From: Nymphaea colorata
Lineage: Eukaryota > Streptophyta > Magnoliopsida > Nymphaeales > Nymphaeaceae
DNA length: 64,000 nucleotides
Direction of reading: 5' to 3'
NCBI RefSeq assembly: GCF_008831285.2
Contig: NC_045142.1
Location: 14,449,354-14,513,353, forward strand
Part shown: positions 33,781-45,726 of the stretch, in pieces
Layout of the letters: the number at the start of each line of letters is the position of its first letter
Position numbering within the stretch: position 1 is the first letter of the stretch
Notes under the pieces: model-generated
Seen by the model: only the letters and a program-made list of their open reading frames with translations
Databases searched by the model: none
What the model was told of the DNA's origin: nothing
Made by a program: the position numbers and the translations under genes

Positions 33781-36005
33781 TGTAAACACCCAAATTTTTA
33801 CAAGTCTAAAAATGACCATTTTACCCTTCACTTGAGATTTTAAATTCAAGAAAAAGTTTTGTTTCTTGACCAAACAAGCCCATTGTTACATCAGCATTGA
33901 GCATCTACACCCAGATCCCCTAGGTTGCCCAAACTGAAAATGACATCTTGCCCTTCTAGAGCACCAAGACCATGTCAATCCAAACCGAGTAAAACATAAG
34001 CTCTTCTCAACACATACAAAGTATTTCTTCAATTGCTTTCAGTTTTAGATTCCAAACTTGAGTTCTAGAGCTTTGTCCTAAAATCTCAATGACACTCTCT
34101 CACCAGCCCTAGAAGGTCAGAACTAAAATTCCCATAATATGCACCATGTCAGCTCGTATCGAGCTAAGAGCATATTAGTTAGTGTCCAATCTGAGTATAT
34201 CAAACTTTTATTTCAGTTTATTCATTTGAACTTATGCTCGATTTTCATTTTATAATTTCGGTAAGGTTTTGGACATCCACTTTTAGTGTAGCTCAATCTT
34301 TCAAACTCAATTATGATAAATCCAAGAGTCAATTTTCCCATTTATTCACAAAGTAGCAATCAAAAATACTTCAAGAAATTATTTTCAGCTTTGGATCAGA
34401 CGAACATGGCTTAAATCAAAAGTTTCCATGTTACTCTTGCCCAGGCTTCAAAAAAGGGCCACCTTACTACCCAAATTGATTTGAGTTTTGAAGAAGCAAA
34501 CATGGTCATTTTTTAACTAAATTTCACAAGACGCCTAATTTTTACCAAGCACACATCCCAGTAGGTTGTGGATGGTATGAACTGCCTAGACAAGAATTCT
34601 GGAATGGCGAACAACCAGAACCTATTACTCATTACATCAAACAATTTCCATTAATGAAACATGTAAATCCATTGGAAAGTCAACATGTCCGATGAAATGG
34701 TTGTTGCTATCTTCTCCAACAACGAACCATTGGTTTAACTGAATAACTAAATCAAATAGATAGACCTTTCTCTTTGTCTCAGGTCCATAGATCTTCTCAA
34801 TTGGAATATCTCTTATATGGATAATACACATTCCAGTTGGCCTACCCACATGACCCTTTCCACCGTTTTTTATTTCTTCTTAGGTATTTTGGTCATTTTC
34901 CACTATGCACGTATTTTCATAAAACCTAACACAGGAGCCACACGAACCTAATTTATCATTTCATATATATTCATATGAACCCAATGGACTCAAGCCTAGG
35001 CTCAACCTACATCAATATGTCATTTAACTAGGGTTTTCAAAAATAGCACCTGGGCGGAGCCTAGTAAACCTACACCCAGCCTAGGTCTGAACCCACTCTC
35101 CAAAACTGAACCTAGCCAGGCCCCCCTAGATCACCCTACACCCACCTGCACCCCTTGTTTAAAACTAGAGTAGGTCAGCCTAGGAGTATCCCATGCAGCA
35201 TAGCCCTAGTATGTGAACACCTACATTCAGTCTAGTCTTCATGCAAGACTGTATTAGAAATCATAGTTTTTCTTGAAAATGTTTTCAAAATCAGCTTCTT
35301 CAAGTAATTTCAAAAACCCTAGTTCATGTGGACGTGGAGTCTACTACCCTCTAAGACCTAAACCAGACTCGTCTTAGAGCACACTAAATCAAAACCCAAA
35401 CCCAATAGTCTAGACCAACCTAGCCGAGCTCTACAAAACCTATTTCATGATAAAGTCAATGTAAAGTCTACATCACAAACCATGCAATTAGACCTAGCTG
35501 AATTAGTCCTTTTCTCCAAGACCAGACCATTTAGCTAGGATCAGAACCTTCCTAAGTCCAGTCCTTTTGACCAGCCTAACCCTAGTCATTTAAATCCTAT
35601 CTCTTGATTGAATTTGATTGATCTTAAGCATCACATTGAATCCAATTCTAGTGTTTGGATATGGATTTTAAGAATTACAATGTTGAGCTTCATGTTCTGG
35701 ATTATGGATCTCAGATTTTGATCTCAAACCTTAGGTTTTGGACCTTAATTCTCGTGTCAGGGATTTAGATCAGATTAAACTATGTATTGGATCATAAACC
35801 TTAGGCTGATCGCCACATAATCACACCCAAATAACTAATTTTGAACCTTGTTGATCACCAGATTTGAATCTATCTTCTTAGAATTTGAATTTTAGAAGAT
35901 CAAATTATGGATACAAGTTCAACATTTATTGGATCTCTGACCTTGAATTTTGGAACATGAATTCTTAGTCTCAATATCGTTATGATATTCTGGTATCTAT
36001 GACAT
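33781..36005 (+). repeat. Right LTR-like block of the gypsy element
   Basis: Starts TGTAAACACCC. Similarity to the left block stops at CTATGACATT near 36005. It contains a 265-bp insertion near 34573-34835 that is absent from the left block. Confidence 0.6.
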
Positions 36006-36961
36006 TTCCTGTCCTTCATTGACATGGGTAGATTCCATAGTAAATTTTCTTCCAATAGATTTCAATACAGTAATTGCTTTGGATATTTAAAAAGGATATA
36101 ATTAATTGACTCTTTCGCTTTCCCACATGAGGGACGTCGATTAGGTAAGTGGATCTGTACTCTATCATAGTTATTAGTCTTCCCTCAAGGGCCGTAAAGA
36201 GGGTCCATTTAGCATTGGTATTACATCATTGCACCAAATACATTTCCTATTAATCCTTATTCCTACTGTCATTGTAATTGTCTGCTCTAGATAACTATGT
36301 TTTGTTCTCTGTTACCCCAAACAAGTAAGTCCTTGCTTTGATTCACAACAGTTGAATGATAGAACTGTTCCAGCGAAAGAGATGCAAGCATGATTTGTGA
36401 ACATTGGAAATGAGTCACACCCAATCCTCTATCAACAATCTAATAACTTAGCATCTCCCACCTGCCATCTAACAAGATGGTTGGATTCATCCCACCCTAC
36501 AAGATGCTTCTCCAACTCCAATAGATGCCTTTTGTTTTACATGACCATAGGCTATTGTTCTTAAGATATTTTTTCCTTCACAATAGAGCCCACATGGATG
36601 AATATCAATGCACCCTTATAGCCAAACAAATTATACATGCCTTGTCATAAAAAAACATATTTGTAAATGCTTGAACTACCTTCATCGTATGGATCATGCA
36701 ATGACGACCAGTTAACAACATGATATTATAGTTATCGTCATTATCATCCCATAAAAAAGAACTATATAGGTTATCCATTTCAAAATAGAAGGAGGCAATT
36801 TAAAACACATAAGCCAATAACCTGGAACTTGATTTATGACATGTTTGATTAGACATAATCTACCTACAACAAAAGATGCAAAACGAACTGTCATCTTTGC
36901 ACATAATTGTTCACATAAACTTGCTGTCATATTACCACAAATAAGGGCAGACTAATGTAAC
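36006..36961. other. Intergenic, no gene recognised
   Basis: No motif, repeat end or splice-linked coding block recognised. Confidence 0.5.
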
Positions 36962-37310
36962 TTATCGGAATATTAACTTGGTTACATCCCAAAATTTGAA
37001 CAATCTGAGAAAATGCTCAATTCTCATAAGATCTTCTTGACTTTTACTCAAAAGGTCCAGCAATGTATGTATATTAGACCTTTTGAGACAGTTATAAGTC
37101 CTAGAAGGCAATTCTAATTGATCAATAAAAATACGTTTCAATATGATTTCTCTTTTCATATTATCCAATCCATCATCAAAGGTAAAAAAGGGCACACTAG
37201 CCCTTTTTTGATTGTCCTCCATATTTCTATTTATGTCATGTTCCTCCGCATGTAAAAAAGGAATAAATAAATCGATCAAATTACGAGAAGCTTCATAAAG
37301 CGCTTACTTT
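36962..37310 (-). pseudogene. rpoA: Nuclear copy of plastid rpoA (3' part)
   Basis: The minus strand encodes [20 protein letters not shown], then [40 protein letters not shown] and [11 protein letters not shown]. This is the C-terminal part of the plastid RNA polymerase alpha subunit. The reading is open for 105 codons, but the end after IEHF diverges through a short deletion and frame change, and the N-terminal two thirds are missing. A bacterial-type RNA polymerase subunit has no place in a nuclear gene here, so this is plastid DNA transferred to the nucleus (NUPT). The good conservation suggests a fairly recent transfer. Confidence 0.9.
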
Positions 37311-37760
37311 CAAAAAGGATTTTGAAAGGTTGACCGCCAATCCTGCCTTACTTACACACTCTTCCCACACTTACTTAATACTCCATGTTGTTGGGAGATC
37401 TACTGCACAGAACAAAATGAAGTCATCCACAAAAAAACAAACCAAAGGATTAGAATATCATAACCAAGAAACTTAGATATTTTAATTTTCATGTCTAGGA
37501 CTTCTCACCTCAGCCTTCTACATAATATTTCAACAACTACTAAGGATCACCTTGTTGAATGCCCCTTTGGTTATTGAAGAAGGCACCCTCTCTTCTATTG
37601 ATTACTAATGCAAATGATGTTGTAGTAATGCATATCATCATCTTCTCTACCCATTCTTCACAAAAAAAAACAACAGTGAAAACAGCTTTCCTAAAAAAAA
37701 CTCCAGCTTGTGCTATCATAGGCCGTAGAAATGTCAAGTGTTAATAATACTGATTGGCCA
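37311..37760 (-). pseudogene. L1-type LINE reverse transcriptase fragment
   Basis: The minus strand shows ITTTSFALVINRREGAFFNN and RGIQQGDP (the usual RGxRQGDPLSP block), stops, then FVDDFILFC (the catalytic box, usually YADD) and AGLAVNLSKS. Order and spacing fit plant L1 RT. Stops and frame breaks make it dead. Its 3' edge abuts the rpoA fragment directly. Confidence 0.8.
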
Positions 37761-39537
37761 CGATGGCATTGAGGCTGTTCATTATTTCATTGACTAAAAA
37801 TATCATTGAGAATATCTTTTAGAAATTGCTTTTGTAAAAGTAGGGCAAGGAATATTTGAAGGTAATGTTGGATCAAACACACTATATCCTTCTTAAAGGT
37901 GGCTATTTAGAGGTGGAAGGGAAGTGTTAGATTCACCTATCCATTGAAGTGTAATTGTGTTCTCTAGACACACTGTAGAATGTCTCACACTAAACTTATA
38001 TTGCCACATATTGGGGAAGGAGCCTTAAGATGTTTTATAACTGATGCCGCTATATTGGATCAGAAAAATTCTTCTACAGTCGGTTGCTATTATGAATTTA
38101 GTTTAAAGAACTAGTTTGAATTACATTGATACCGTATTCTGATTTCATTTCACTTAAATTTTACAGTTATGTCAGACAGAGTGATTGCTGATGCCCTCAC
38201 ATAAAAGATAACTGGCAAACTATTATGAGTTGAACTTTTTTTTAATGACGTGCACAATACCCAGCCTTGTCAATAAATTTTACTTACCAAGGACTAGAAG
38301 ACATTCTTGGAATGCATTTGAGCTGGGAACTAGTATTTATACATGCCACAGGTACTAGCCTTTTCTCAAATATCTTTTCTTGTAGGTTAAAGTCAAAATG
38401 TCCAAATCTATATGCTTGAAGAAAATAAGGCCAGACTCTCATGTTCAGATTTGATTTATGATACTTCAAATTTATATTCATATATATAATGATTTTAATC
38501 TCTTACAAGATCCAACTTATACATCTAATTTTTTGACAAAGAAATACAAATAACTATTTTATCCTAGAGATACCAACGGGATTTTATATGATTACCAAAA
38601 TTTGGTTTATCGAGTTTGAAAATAAACAAATGACTCAAATCCAAATGCAAATCATTTCAGGACCTACATATTGAAATAAACAAAACATCATATGAGTCAC
38701 AGAAAAGCCAGCTATAAAACACTGAGCTTGACTAGATATAAAGATGACGAGAACCCAAGGCTCGCCCTTTTTTTCTCATCTTTAGTGTCCACTTTTTTTT
38801 TCATTTATAGTGTCCAGGATTGCTTTAGGACTTGGGTAGACAGCAGTACACATGTCAACTAAAATATTATGCATATGGCGTGATCGCCTGTGGGGCCAGT
38901 CAGCACAACTGAGAGTGATGTCTCTATTTATAATTTACAGTCCAAGAGAGTTGCATTCAGATGAATCAAATTGACCACGGGACTTTCATCGGCATGCCAG
39001 CCAGACCAACTATACTATGCTCTTTAAACCATGCAACTATGCTCTTCAAGGCTAAAGATGACGAAGTGTAGACCTCCTTTTAGTAGGCCCAAGTCTGGCT
39101 CTAGTAATCACTAACATAAAAGACTGTTTCTGAACATGGTTTCTGAGTCACACGTTTCAAGGATGTCAATAGCAATCACAAAAAAATTAAATTACAATCA
39201 AACAATCAACTCTCACTTGTCATACAAAAGTTGAGCTCTCATAGAGTAATAAAAACAAGACACGAAACAAAGTCCTCCAGTGACCCAGTCAATCGATAGA
39301 TGATTAAAGAGCACAAAGCACTAGCAGCTCCTTGGCTTCAACTTAGAACAATTAATTTCCCATTTATACCTCGGCCACAATCATGTGAATTAGAACTTGG
39401 GGAATGACCATCTTTAATTTCAAGAATGTTTCCTTCTAAGTCTGTTCCTGCCACTAACAACTTCAAAAAGGTCAGAAACTAGTGTATGAAAATTTAGTCT
39501 TTAGCCAGTAAATAAGCCGTCAGTTCCAGGAGATCCC
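37761..39537. other. Intergenic, 3' flank of the PPR gene
   Basis: No gene recognised. The PPR 3' UTR (minus strand) probably occupies the part nearest 39537. Confidence 0.5.
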
Positions 39538-40644
39538 TCAATGTGCAACTGAGTTGCTCAATATCTTTGATCTTTCCTGGTCCAAATCATATATTTTGTC
39601 ATACATCCCTTCTTCTTGGTAGGCCTGTATCATGATTGAATATGTTGCATCATCGGGCCGACACTGTTTTTTCTTCATTCTTTGGTAAACCCTCTCCATC
39701 TCCATCAGATCTTTTGCCTTTGCACAGGCAGATATCACAGAATTGAAAAATAAAGTGGTCATCACAACATCCAGTCTCTCTGCCAACAGGATGCTGCTAA
39801 CTACCTTATGAAAAAGACCAGCACTACTATACCCATTTATAAGGCAGCAGAAGGTCTTGGTATCTGCTTTCATACCTTCAGCGCGCATCTGTTCAAATGC
39901 ACACTCCATGTTTTTCACATCCCCAGCATCTGCAAATGCCTCAATCACATTATTATACGTGGCAGTGGTCCATGGATATGACATTTTGCGCATGTACTCC
40001 ATTACTGCTGTCATTTTCTCATACATTTTTTGCTTTCCATAAGCTCCCATAATTATGTTAAATGTCCGAGACTCAGGCTCAATTCCAATGTTCCGAAACT
40101 TTTCATACCACTTCTCCATCGTCTCAATTTGCCCAGTATTAGCGAACAGGCCCAGAACAATATTCATTGTCCACACATCAGGTTTAGAAGTTGTGCTCTC
40201 TAGCATTTCATTGAGAACTTGCTCCATCTTATCATATTTTCCAGCCCTTCCATAACCACCCAGGACAATGTTCTGTGTGACGGTGTTTGGAGTTATTTCA
40301 CGTTCTGACATTTCTTTAAACAAGCTATCCACTAGCCCAAATTCAGAAGCTTCAACACAAGCTTTTATGAGTGTGCTATAGGTGAACACGTCAGGCTGGC
40401 ACAGAGGAAGAGACTTCATCTTGTCAAGAACAGAAAATGCATCATCCAGAAGATTGCTCCGGCAATATCCGCTAAGCAAAGCCGTGTATAGTTCAGTAGT
40501 AGGTTCACATCCTTCCTCGACCATTTCATCGAACAATTCAAGAGCACGGTAAGGCTGACCAAATTTCCCAAGCAGGACAAAGAGTTTCATGTAGGTGCCA
40601 GCTTTCGGCTCATAAAATGGTTGTTCCTTCAGCATTTGGAATAC
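39538..40644 (-). CDS. EMB2750: PPR gene exon 2
   Basis: Acceptor ATACACAG before 40644, stop at 39538-39540. It carries all PPR motifs; clear starts are at TELYTALLSGY, VFTYSTLIKAC, TVTQNIVLGGY, VWTMNIVLGLF, SRTFNIIMGAY, TATYNNVIEAF, TKTFCCLINGY and DATYSIMIQAY. Confidence 0.95.
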   Translation of the reverse strand, partial: VFQMLKEQPFYEPKAGTYMKLFVLLGKFGQPYRALELFDEMVEEGCEPTTELYTALLSGYCRSNLLDDAFSVLDKMKSLPLCQPDVFTYSTLIKACVEASEFGLVDSLFKEMSEREITPNTVTQNIVLGGYGRAGKYDKMEQVLNEMLESTTSKPDVWTMNIVLGLFANTGQIETMEKWYEKFRNIGIEPESRTFNIIMGAYGKQKMYEKMTAVMEYMRKMSYPWTTATYNNVIEAFADAGDVKNMECAFEQMRAEGMKADTKTFCCLINGYSSAGLFHKVVSSILLAERLDVVMTTLFFNSVISACAKAKDLMEMERVYQRMKKKQCRPDDATYSIMIQAYQEEGMYDKIYDLDQERSKILSNSVAH

Positions 40645-42328
40645 CTGTGTATAGAAGAGTCAAGACATGACCTGAGGAAAAAACAAGACACAAATATAGA
40701 GATTACTGAGTTAAAAAGTTGTCAGTCTTTTTCCTGAATAAGTAGCATTGCAGCTCCGAGCTGATGCAGCAAGAACAGTTTCAAACACACAAAAGTACCG
40801 ATGGAAATATTCAATAAATAATTCCGAAATGCCAACTAATACTAAGTAAAGTGCAAGCTGTGCATTAAAGTCAATAGGTTCCATATGTGTTTGCTGTTTG
40901 TGTGCAATGCAAACATAAAAATGTGAAATATTAAAAGTTTCGGTAGGCATTAAATATCAAACTGAGTACATTTAGGACATTTCAGCAAGCAGATGGCATG
41001 TAGTCAACAATTGTATTGCTAGAGCTACTCCGAATCAAAACCCGGCGTGAGTCCACATTTGTTTGATTCCAAAATAAATTAAGACATCCAATTGCCTAAC
41101 TGGTTCTAGCTTTTGCACATCCAGCTCTAACCTAACATGATCCATCTGGACAAATTAACACCAAAATCCGAACTAAGTCCAATTCGTTGTTGATTCTAAT
41201 AACATGAAAGGAATTTGATTTAGGAGCTCTCGTTATTGACCACGAGATCACAACCACAAAGGCAATCAGAGACAGGCTTAGAAATGTACACCTAGGTCAG
41301 CAGTGGTAGCGTGAGCGAAGATTGGTAACAACGCAATTGCGTCCTCTAATTAAACAAACAAACCACACAAACAAGGGCACACATATACAAAGCCCAAGTA
41401 CCTGACTAGATAAAAATCCAGAAGTTTGTTTTGACTGCAGTTTTTTTCTTTTTGTTCTGTAATCAAAGTGTTAAAATTCAGTTTTTCTTTTAATTAAAAA
41501 AAAAAAGATGAACTGTTTGGATGCGCTTCAGATCTGGAAAAAAAAAAAAAGATGAACTGTTTGGATGCGCTTCAGATCTGGAAAGCTCGCTCTATTATTT
41601 GCACGAAATTTTAGAATTCCAGATTAATTGTCGCAGAAAAGAGTTTAACTTATACTGGCAATCTGAACTGGAACCACATACAGAAATGCATCTATTGCTT
41701 AGTGGATATGGATTTAATGCATGATATCGTAATCTAAGGACTGGATCTCTGAATTTCTTCAATATCAGATGGATTAGACTGAGCTACAACCCAATGCAGA
41801 CAACCGGCCTACCTCGAGGGCTTCCTGCCATTGCATGTGGAAATATTGATATCTGAAGCACGACTATGCAAAGGAAACGCGCAGGTGAGGAGTAGCTGCG
41901 TACAGAAAACACCGGCCTACCTCGAGGGCTTCCTGCCACTGCATTTTCGCAATTCTTTCAGCGAGGCATTCGGTGACTGTTGGAACCCACGCTTTAGCAG
42001 CCTTCTTGTCATCCATCTTCTTCTTGTGGTTCTTGATGGGAGTCCTAGTAGGGCTGGCAACAGAAGAATCTGAAGTACCAGGATACAATCCCTCCTTCCA
42101 GAGGCGCTTGCGCACGGGTGCCCGAGGACGGCCCTGGCTTCTAGATCGCGGCGAACCGACGGTTGCGCCATGGGCCACCACCGCCCTATGAATCGATCCC
42201 TGACACTGGGGGAAAGCCTTAGAAGGTAATCCAAAGTCCCACTTTCCCTCCTGGAGGCCGAAAGCTTGGCAGGACGTAAAGGAGAAAGAGGAAGAAATAG
42301 AGGAGGAGGAAGAGAGCGAGGACGCCAT
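39538..42328 (-). CDS. EMB2750: P-class PPR protein, AtPPR2/EMB2750-like, plastid-targeted
   Basis: Exon 1 is 41921-42328 (136 codons) and exon 2 is 39538-40644 (368 codons plus stop), joined in phase 0 across a 1276-bp intron with GT/AG ends. The 504-residue product starts with a Ser-rich, acid-poor transit peptide (MASSLSSSSSISSSF...), then a conserved basic block (RKRLWKEGLYPG, TPIKNHKKKMDDKKAAKAWV) and about ten 35-residue P-type PPR motifs from residue about 150 to the end. The basic block, the QEALE-VFQMLKEQPFY join and the repeat sequence match Arabidopsis At3g06430. That protein binds plastid 23S rRNA and is needed for embryo development; the same role is inferred here. No DYW or E domain. 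The frame is intact. Confidence 0.93.
41505..41585. repeat. Tandem duplication with A runs in the PPR intron
   Basis: GATGAACTGTTTGGATGCGCTTCAGATCTGG preceded by an A run occurs twice in direct succession (about 41508-41538 and 41552-41582). Confidence 0.9.
41921..42328 (-). CDS. EMB2750: PPR gene exon 1 (transit peptide and basic linker)
   Basis: Starts at the first ATG of the frame and ends ...QWQEALE with GAG|GTAGG donor at 41919-41920. Ser-rich N-terminus without acidic residues in the first 25 positions fits chloroplast import. Confidence 0.92.
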
Positions 42329-42429
42329 GGCCCCTGCTGCAAGCGATGGGCTTCACCCCGAGATGATAGACTTAAGCAGAATGAGCGAGTGTGTCGAGCA
42401 TGTCTAATATATCCAAACAAACAAAGGAT

Positions 42430-42437
42430 ATTTTATA
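42430..42437 (-). promoter_or_regulatory. TATA-box candidate of the PPR gene
   Basis: TATAAAAT on the minus strand, about 100 bp before the ATG. Position fits, but it is a common AT-rich word. Confidence 0.4.
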
Positions 42438-42478
42438 TGATATTTTAATTTGGAGGAGGTGAAATCCTCACAGACAGT

Positions 42479-43011
42479 TAGGGGTGAACATGGGCTCGAC
42501 TGTTAAAAGGTAAGATCGTGAACGACGGGTGAACATGAACTCGACTGTTAAAAGGTCAGCTCGTCAACAAGTTCGGGCCTCGTTACTTGCTTAACGACTT
42601 GAGTTTGTTCAAATAATCGAGTGAGTTTGAGTTCATGAGTCGATTCGTTCAAATAATCGAGTCAGAGTTAATTCTTAAAGCTCGACTTGACTCGAAAATG
42701 ATGTGTAGTGATTTTTTAAATATTCAACTCATTTTTTTAATTAAAAACTGGTATATTGACGTTAATTAATTATGTAAGTTTTTACAAAAGCTCCTTTAAG
42801 TTTGTTGTGCCTTAATCGAGTCTAGCTCTATTTATGGCAAAATAATAGTTCATATATTAAAACGAGTTTATCAAGCCTTAATCAAGTCGAGCTCAAGCTC
42901 AAAATGTAACTGTCGAGTTAAGCTCGAGCTGCTTCTGTCAAACTATTATCGAGCTTAAGCCGAGCTCGAGCTGATTGAACTTGAGTTCGACTCGACTCAT
43001 GTTCACCGCTA
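42479..43011. mobile_element. hAT-like MITE, family TAGGGGTGAACATG
   Basis: Left end TAGGGGTGAACATGGGCTCGA, right end TCGACTCATGTTCACCGCTA, inverted complements. The interior is full of GAGCTCGAG-type words. TAGGG fits the hAT end rule. No matching 8-bp flanks. It lies about 150 bp upstream of the PPR start codon. Confidence 0.7.
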
Positions 43012-44536
43012 GTTGGGACCTCCTTTTTTAGTCGGTGTATTAAACTTAGATTTTTTTCATGGGTGGGAAGTTATTTTATAGTTTGGAACAGGCACTAAGG
43101 TCCTTCATTCATTTGTCTTTGTTTTCTTATGCCTTGGGGTTTGGGTGAATAACGGGTCGTCTTCAAACAGTTATGTACCGTTGCTTCAACTATGCTAACC
43201 TCCTTAAGTTTTTCCGTTCATATTAATAAGATAGTCATAATCTTTCCATTTCAACCTTCCCCAAACCTAATCCCATTTAACCTTGTGTTTCCCTTAACAA
43301 CAGATGCAGAAGCGGCCTCAGTATTGTAATATTTTGACTTCTCAAAATCAACCTTTCGAATTTCTTTCTAAAGTAGCATTTGATTGTACTTCCTGTTTTG
43401 GTAAAGAAACCTTTTCTAGAGAAAGTTTTCCAGACAAAGGGTGGAAGAGGAGATTCACCTAATTCCAAATTCAAGGCATGTATGATAATTCAGAAACAAA
43501 AATGTGTGGAAAATGTTGATTGTTTGATGAGTGATCATAAGAGAAAAGGGAAGAAAACTGTTAAGTAATAACCATTCTAGGTTCTGCTTTTCTGGATTTC
43601 TTTCAATGATCACTGGATTTTTTAAAATAATCATTCAATTCTTTCAATAATTATTGAAATTCTTTTTCCATAACGATAGGTTTATTAACAATTCCTCGTT
43701 TAATCCAACTCCTTTTTATGGAGCAACAACAACAACCTGTGGATGACGAAGCAACCTTGTTGGAGGTAGGCCTCTGATACGAGTCCCATTGTAGCCCCTT
43801 TTCACATTTACAGGGTGCGGCGAGAAGTGGCCGAGTGTGCGGGGACAGAGTCAGCCACAGTCATGGGCGAAGAGCATAGCTATATGTCTGGGTGGGTGGA
43901 TGAGCAGAAGGAACACGAACGGTAGCTGTGTGAGACAATTTTGACAACCTTTTGAGACCATTAGAGGTTGTTTGATTGTTGTCATGGGTGGGAAGTTATT
44001 TCCCAGCCGAACGGCCAAATCTGTTTGGGGGAGTTTAGGGCCACGGGGTCCAGTTTGTACTCGGGTTATGCAACATGCCGGTTGATAGTCGATTGTATTG
44101 GGTTTAGTTGATCGCAATAGAGCCAATTGTTTGCACATATATTCACGATTTGTTACTTCCTTGAACATATACAAGCCCCGATTGGGATTGTCCCTGTCAG
44201 AGCAATAGCTTCAGGGGAGGAAAGAAGGGGTCAGCAGTTGGACCAACGTATTGGAGCCAGAGTATTGACGCTCCCCTTACTACATACTAAGACAATAGTC
44301 CCCTATATTGGTAAATGATCAAGACAATAGTCCGGCACATCGGCAAATGATCAAGCAGCAGAAAGGTGACACATGAACCATAGAACCTCTAGGAGGGGCA
44401 TATACCACGCACATTGGATTTTGTCTAAGTCTATAGGCATACTATGTTATGAAACTTTTGATGATTAAAATCCTGAGTGACTGGGTTTAGGAGTCCAAGC
44501 TATTTTGAACTATTCATGATAGAGACGTATCCATTA
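43012..44536. other. Intergenic with a second Harbinger-like end at 43961
   Basis: No gene. TTA-GAGGTTGTTTGATTGTTGTCA at 43961-43984 repeats the left end of the element at 44537 but has no partner of its own. A CATGGGTGGGAAGTTATT word occurs near both 43058 and 43983. Confidence 0.5.
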
Positions 44537-45726
44537 GAGGTTGTTTGATTGTTGTCAATTGGGACAGGACAGACAGAATGTCCTGTCCATCACAGTATTG
44601 TCCTATCCTCATGGACAATAATGTTCCTTGTCCACCGTTTGATGATTTTAGGAACAGTACATTGTGTTCCTCTTGTTCGGCATTTGTTTCGCATATGTTT
44701 GTTTTGTCCATCATGTCTGGCATTTGTTTCTGTTTTGTCTGATCTATCAGTTCTGTTCGATGTTTGTGTCTTCCATGGTCAGTTCTGTCTGCTCTATCTG
44801 CCTTGTATGGTGTCTGTTTATGTTCTGTTTGAACTGTCTGTTCTATCCAGTGTTTGTGTCTTTTATGATTAGTTTTGTCTATTATATTTATTCTGTACGC
44901 TATATGATGACAAGCATAAAAAATTTATGTGTATTAAAAATTTTAGTTTAACCTATATAAAAATTTTGAAAAAATTATATATTTTTCGATGCTTGTTAAT
45001 ATAGTTCATTCAGCCTTTACATAAAAAAAAATTATTAACATGTAACAAGTTCAATGGTAAAACTTTTGAAGCATCCATTCCCCCACATAGAAGACTTGGG
45101 AATGGTTCAATATGTGTATGATTGTTTGTACCATGGGAATACTTTGTGGGCATATTGAAGACTTGGAAATAGTTCAATTTGTTGAAACTTAAAATATTTC
45201 TACCTGGAAATGGTCTGGCCATGGCATGGATATTGTATTTTCAATGAAGCAAGAATATCATGATTGGCTTGTCCAATAGTCAAATAAACGAGGTAGATAG
45301 TCCACAAGAACCAGGATTTTGAGCTTTCATTAGGTGATTTCATTCTTTGCTTTGTCCATCATATTTTTAAACATAATTTTTGCATCTTATGTTGTACAGT
45401 CACAAGGGAGCTGCAATTAGGCTGCCACACCAGAGTCAGGTGACATAACTGTAGCGAAATCTATTTGAAAAATGTGGCACCACTTCATTGCTATACATGG
45501 CATGCTAACTTTCTGTATGTGTATCGGATAAATATTCGAATAGGGAAAAAAATAATAGTCATTCAAGAATTACTCTTGCTCAGACAGTATGAGAATATGT
45601 TAGACTAAAAGTAGGCTTCTGATTTCTTTTTCTCCTCTGTTCTTACCTCAACCAGGTTTCTCTTGTACTTCAAATGTTGTTTTGCCTTTGATTCATCGTG
45701 TCACAAGTCTCCATGACGTCAGATTG

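Larger units (their letters stand above)
26487..36005 (+). mobile_element. Decayed Ty3/gypsy element with long LTR-like direct repeats
   Basis: Two homologous blocks in direct orientation, 26487-29185 and 33781-36005, flank a 4.6-kb interior with a broken gypsy gag. The right block begins TGTAAACACCCAAATTTT, a typical long-LTR start, at 33781. The left block lacks this start and is truncated. Shared words include GAGCACCAAGACC, TTTCAAAATCAGCTTCTTCAA and CTATGACATT. Indels separate the blocks: about 850 bp extra on the left near 27480-28330 and about 265 bp extra on the right near 34573-34835. No pol domain was found, so it is an internally deleted or non-autonomous copy. Confidence 0.6.
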
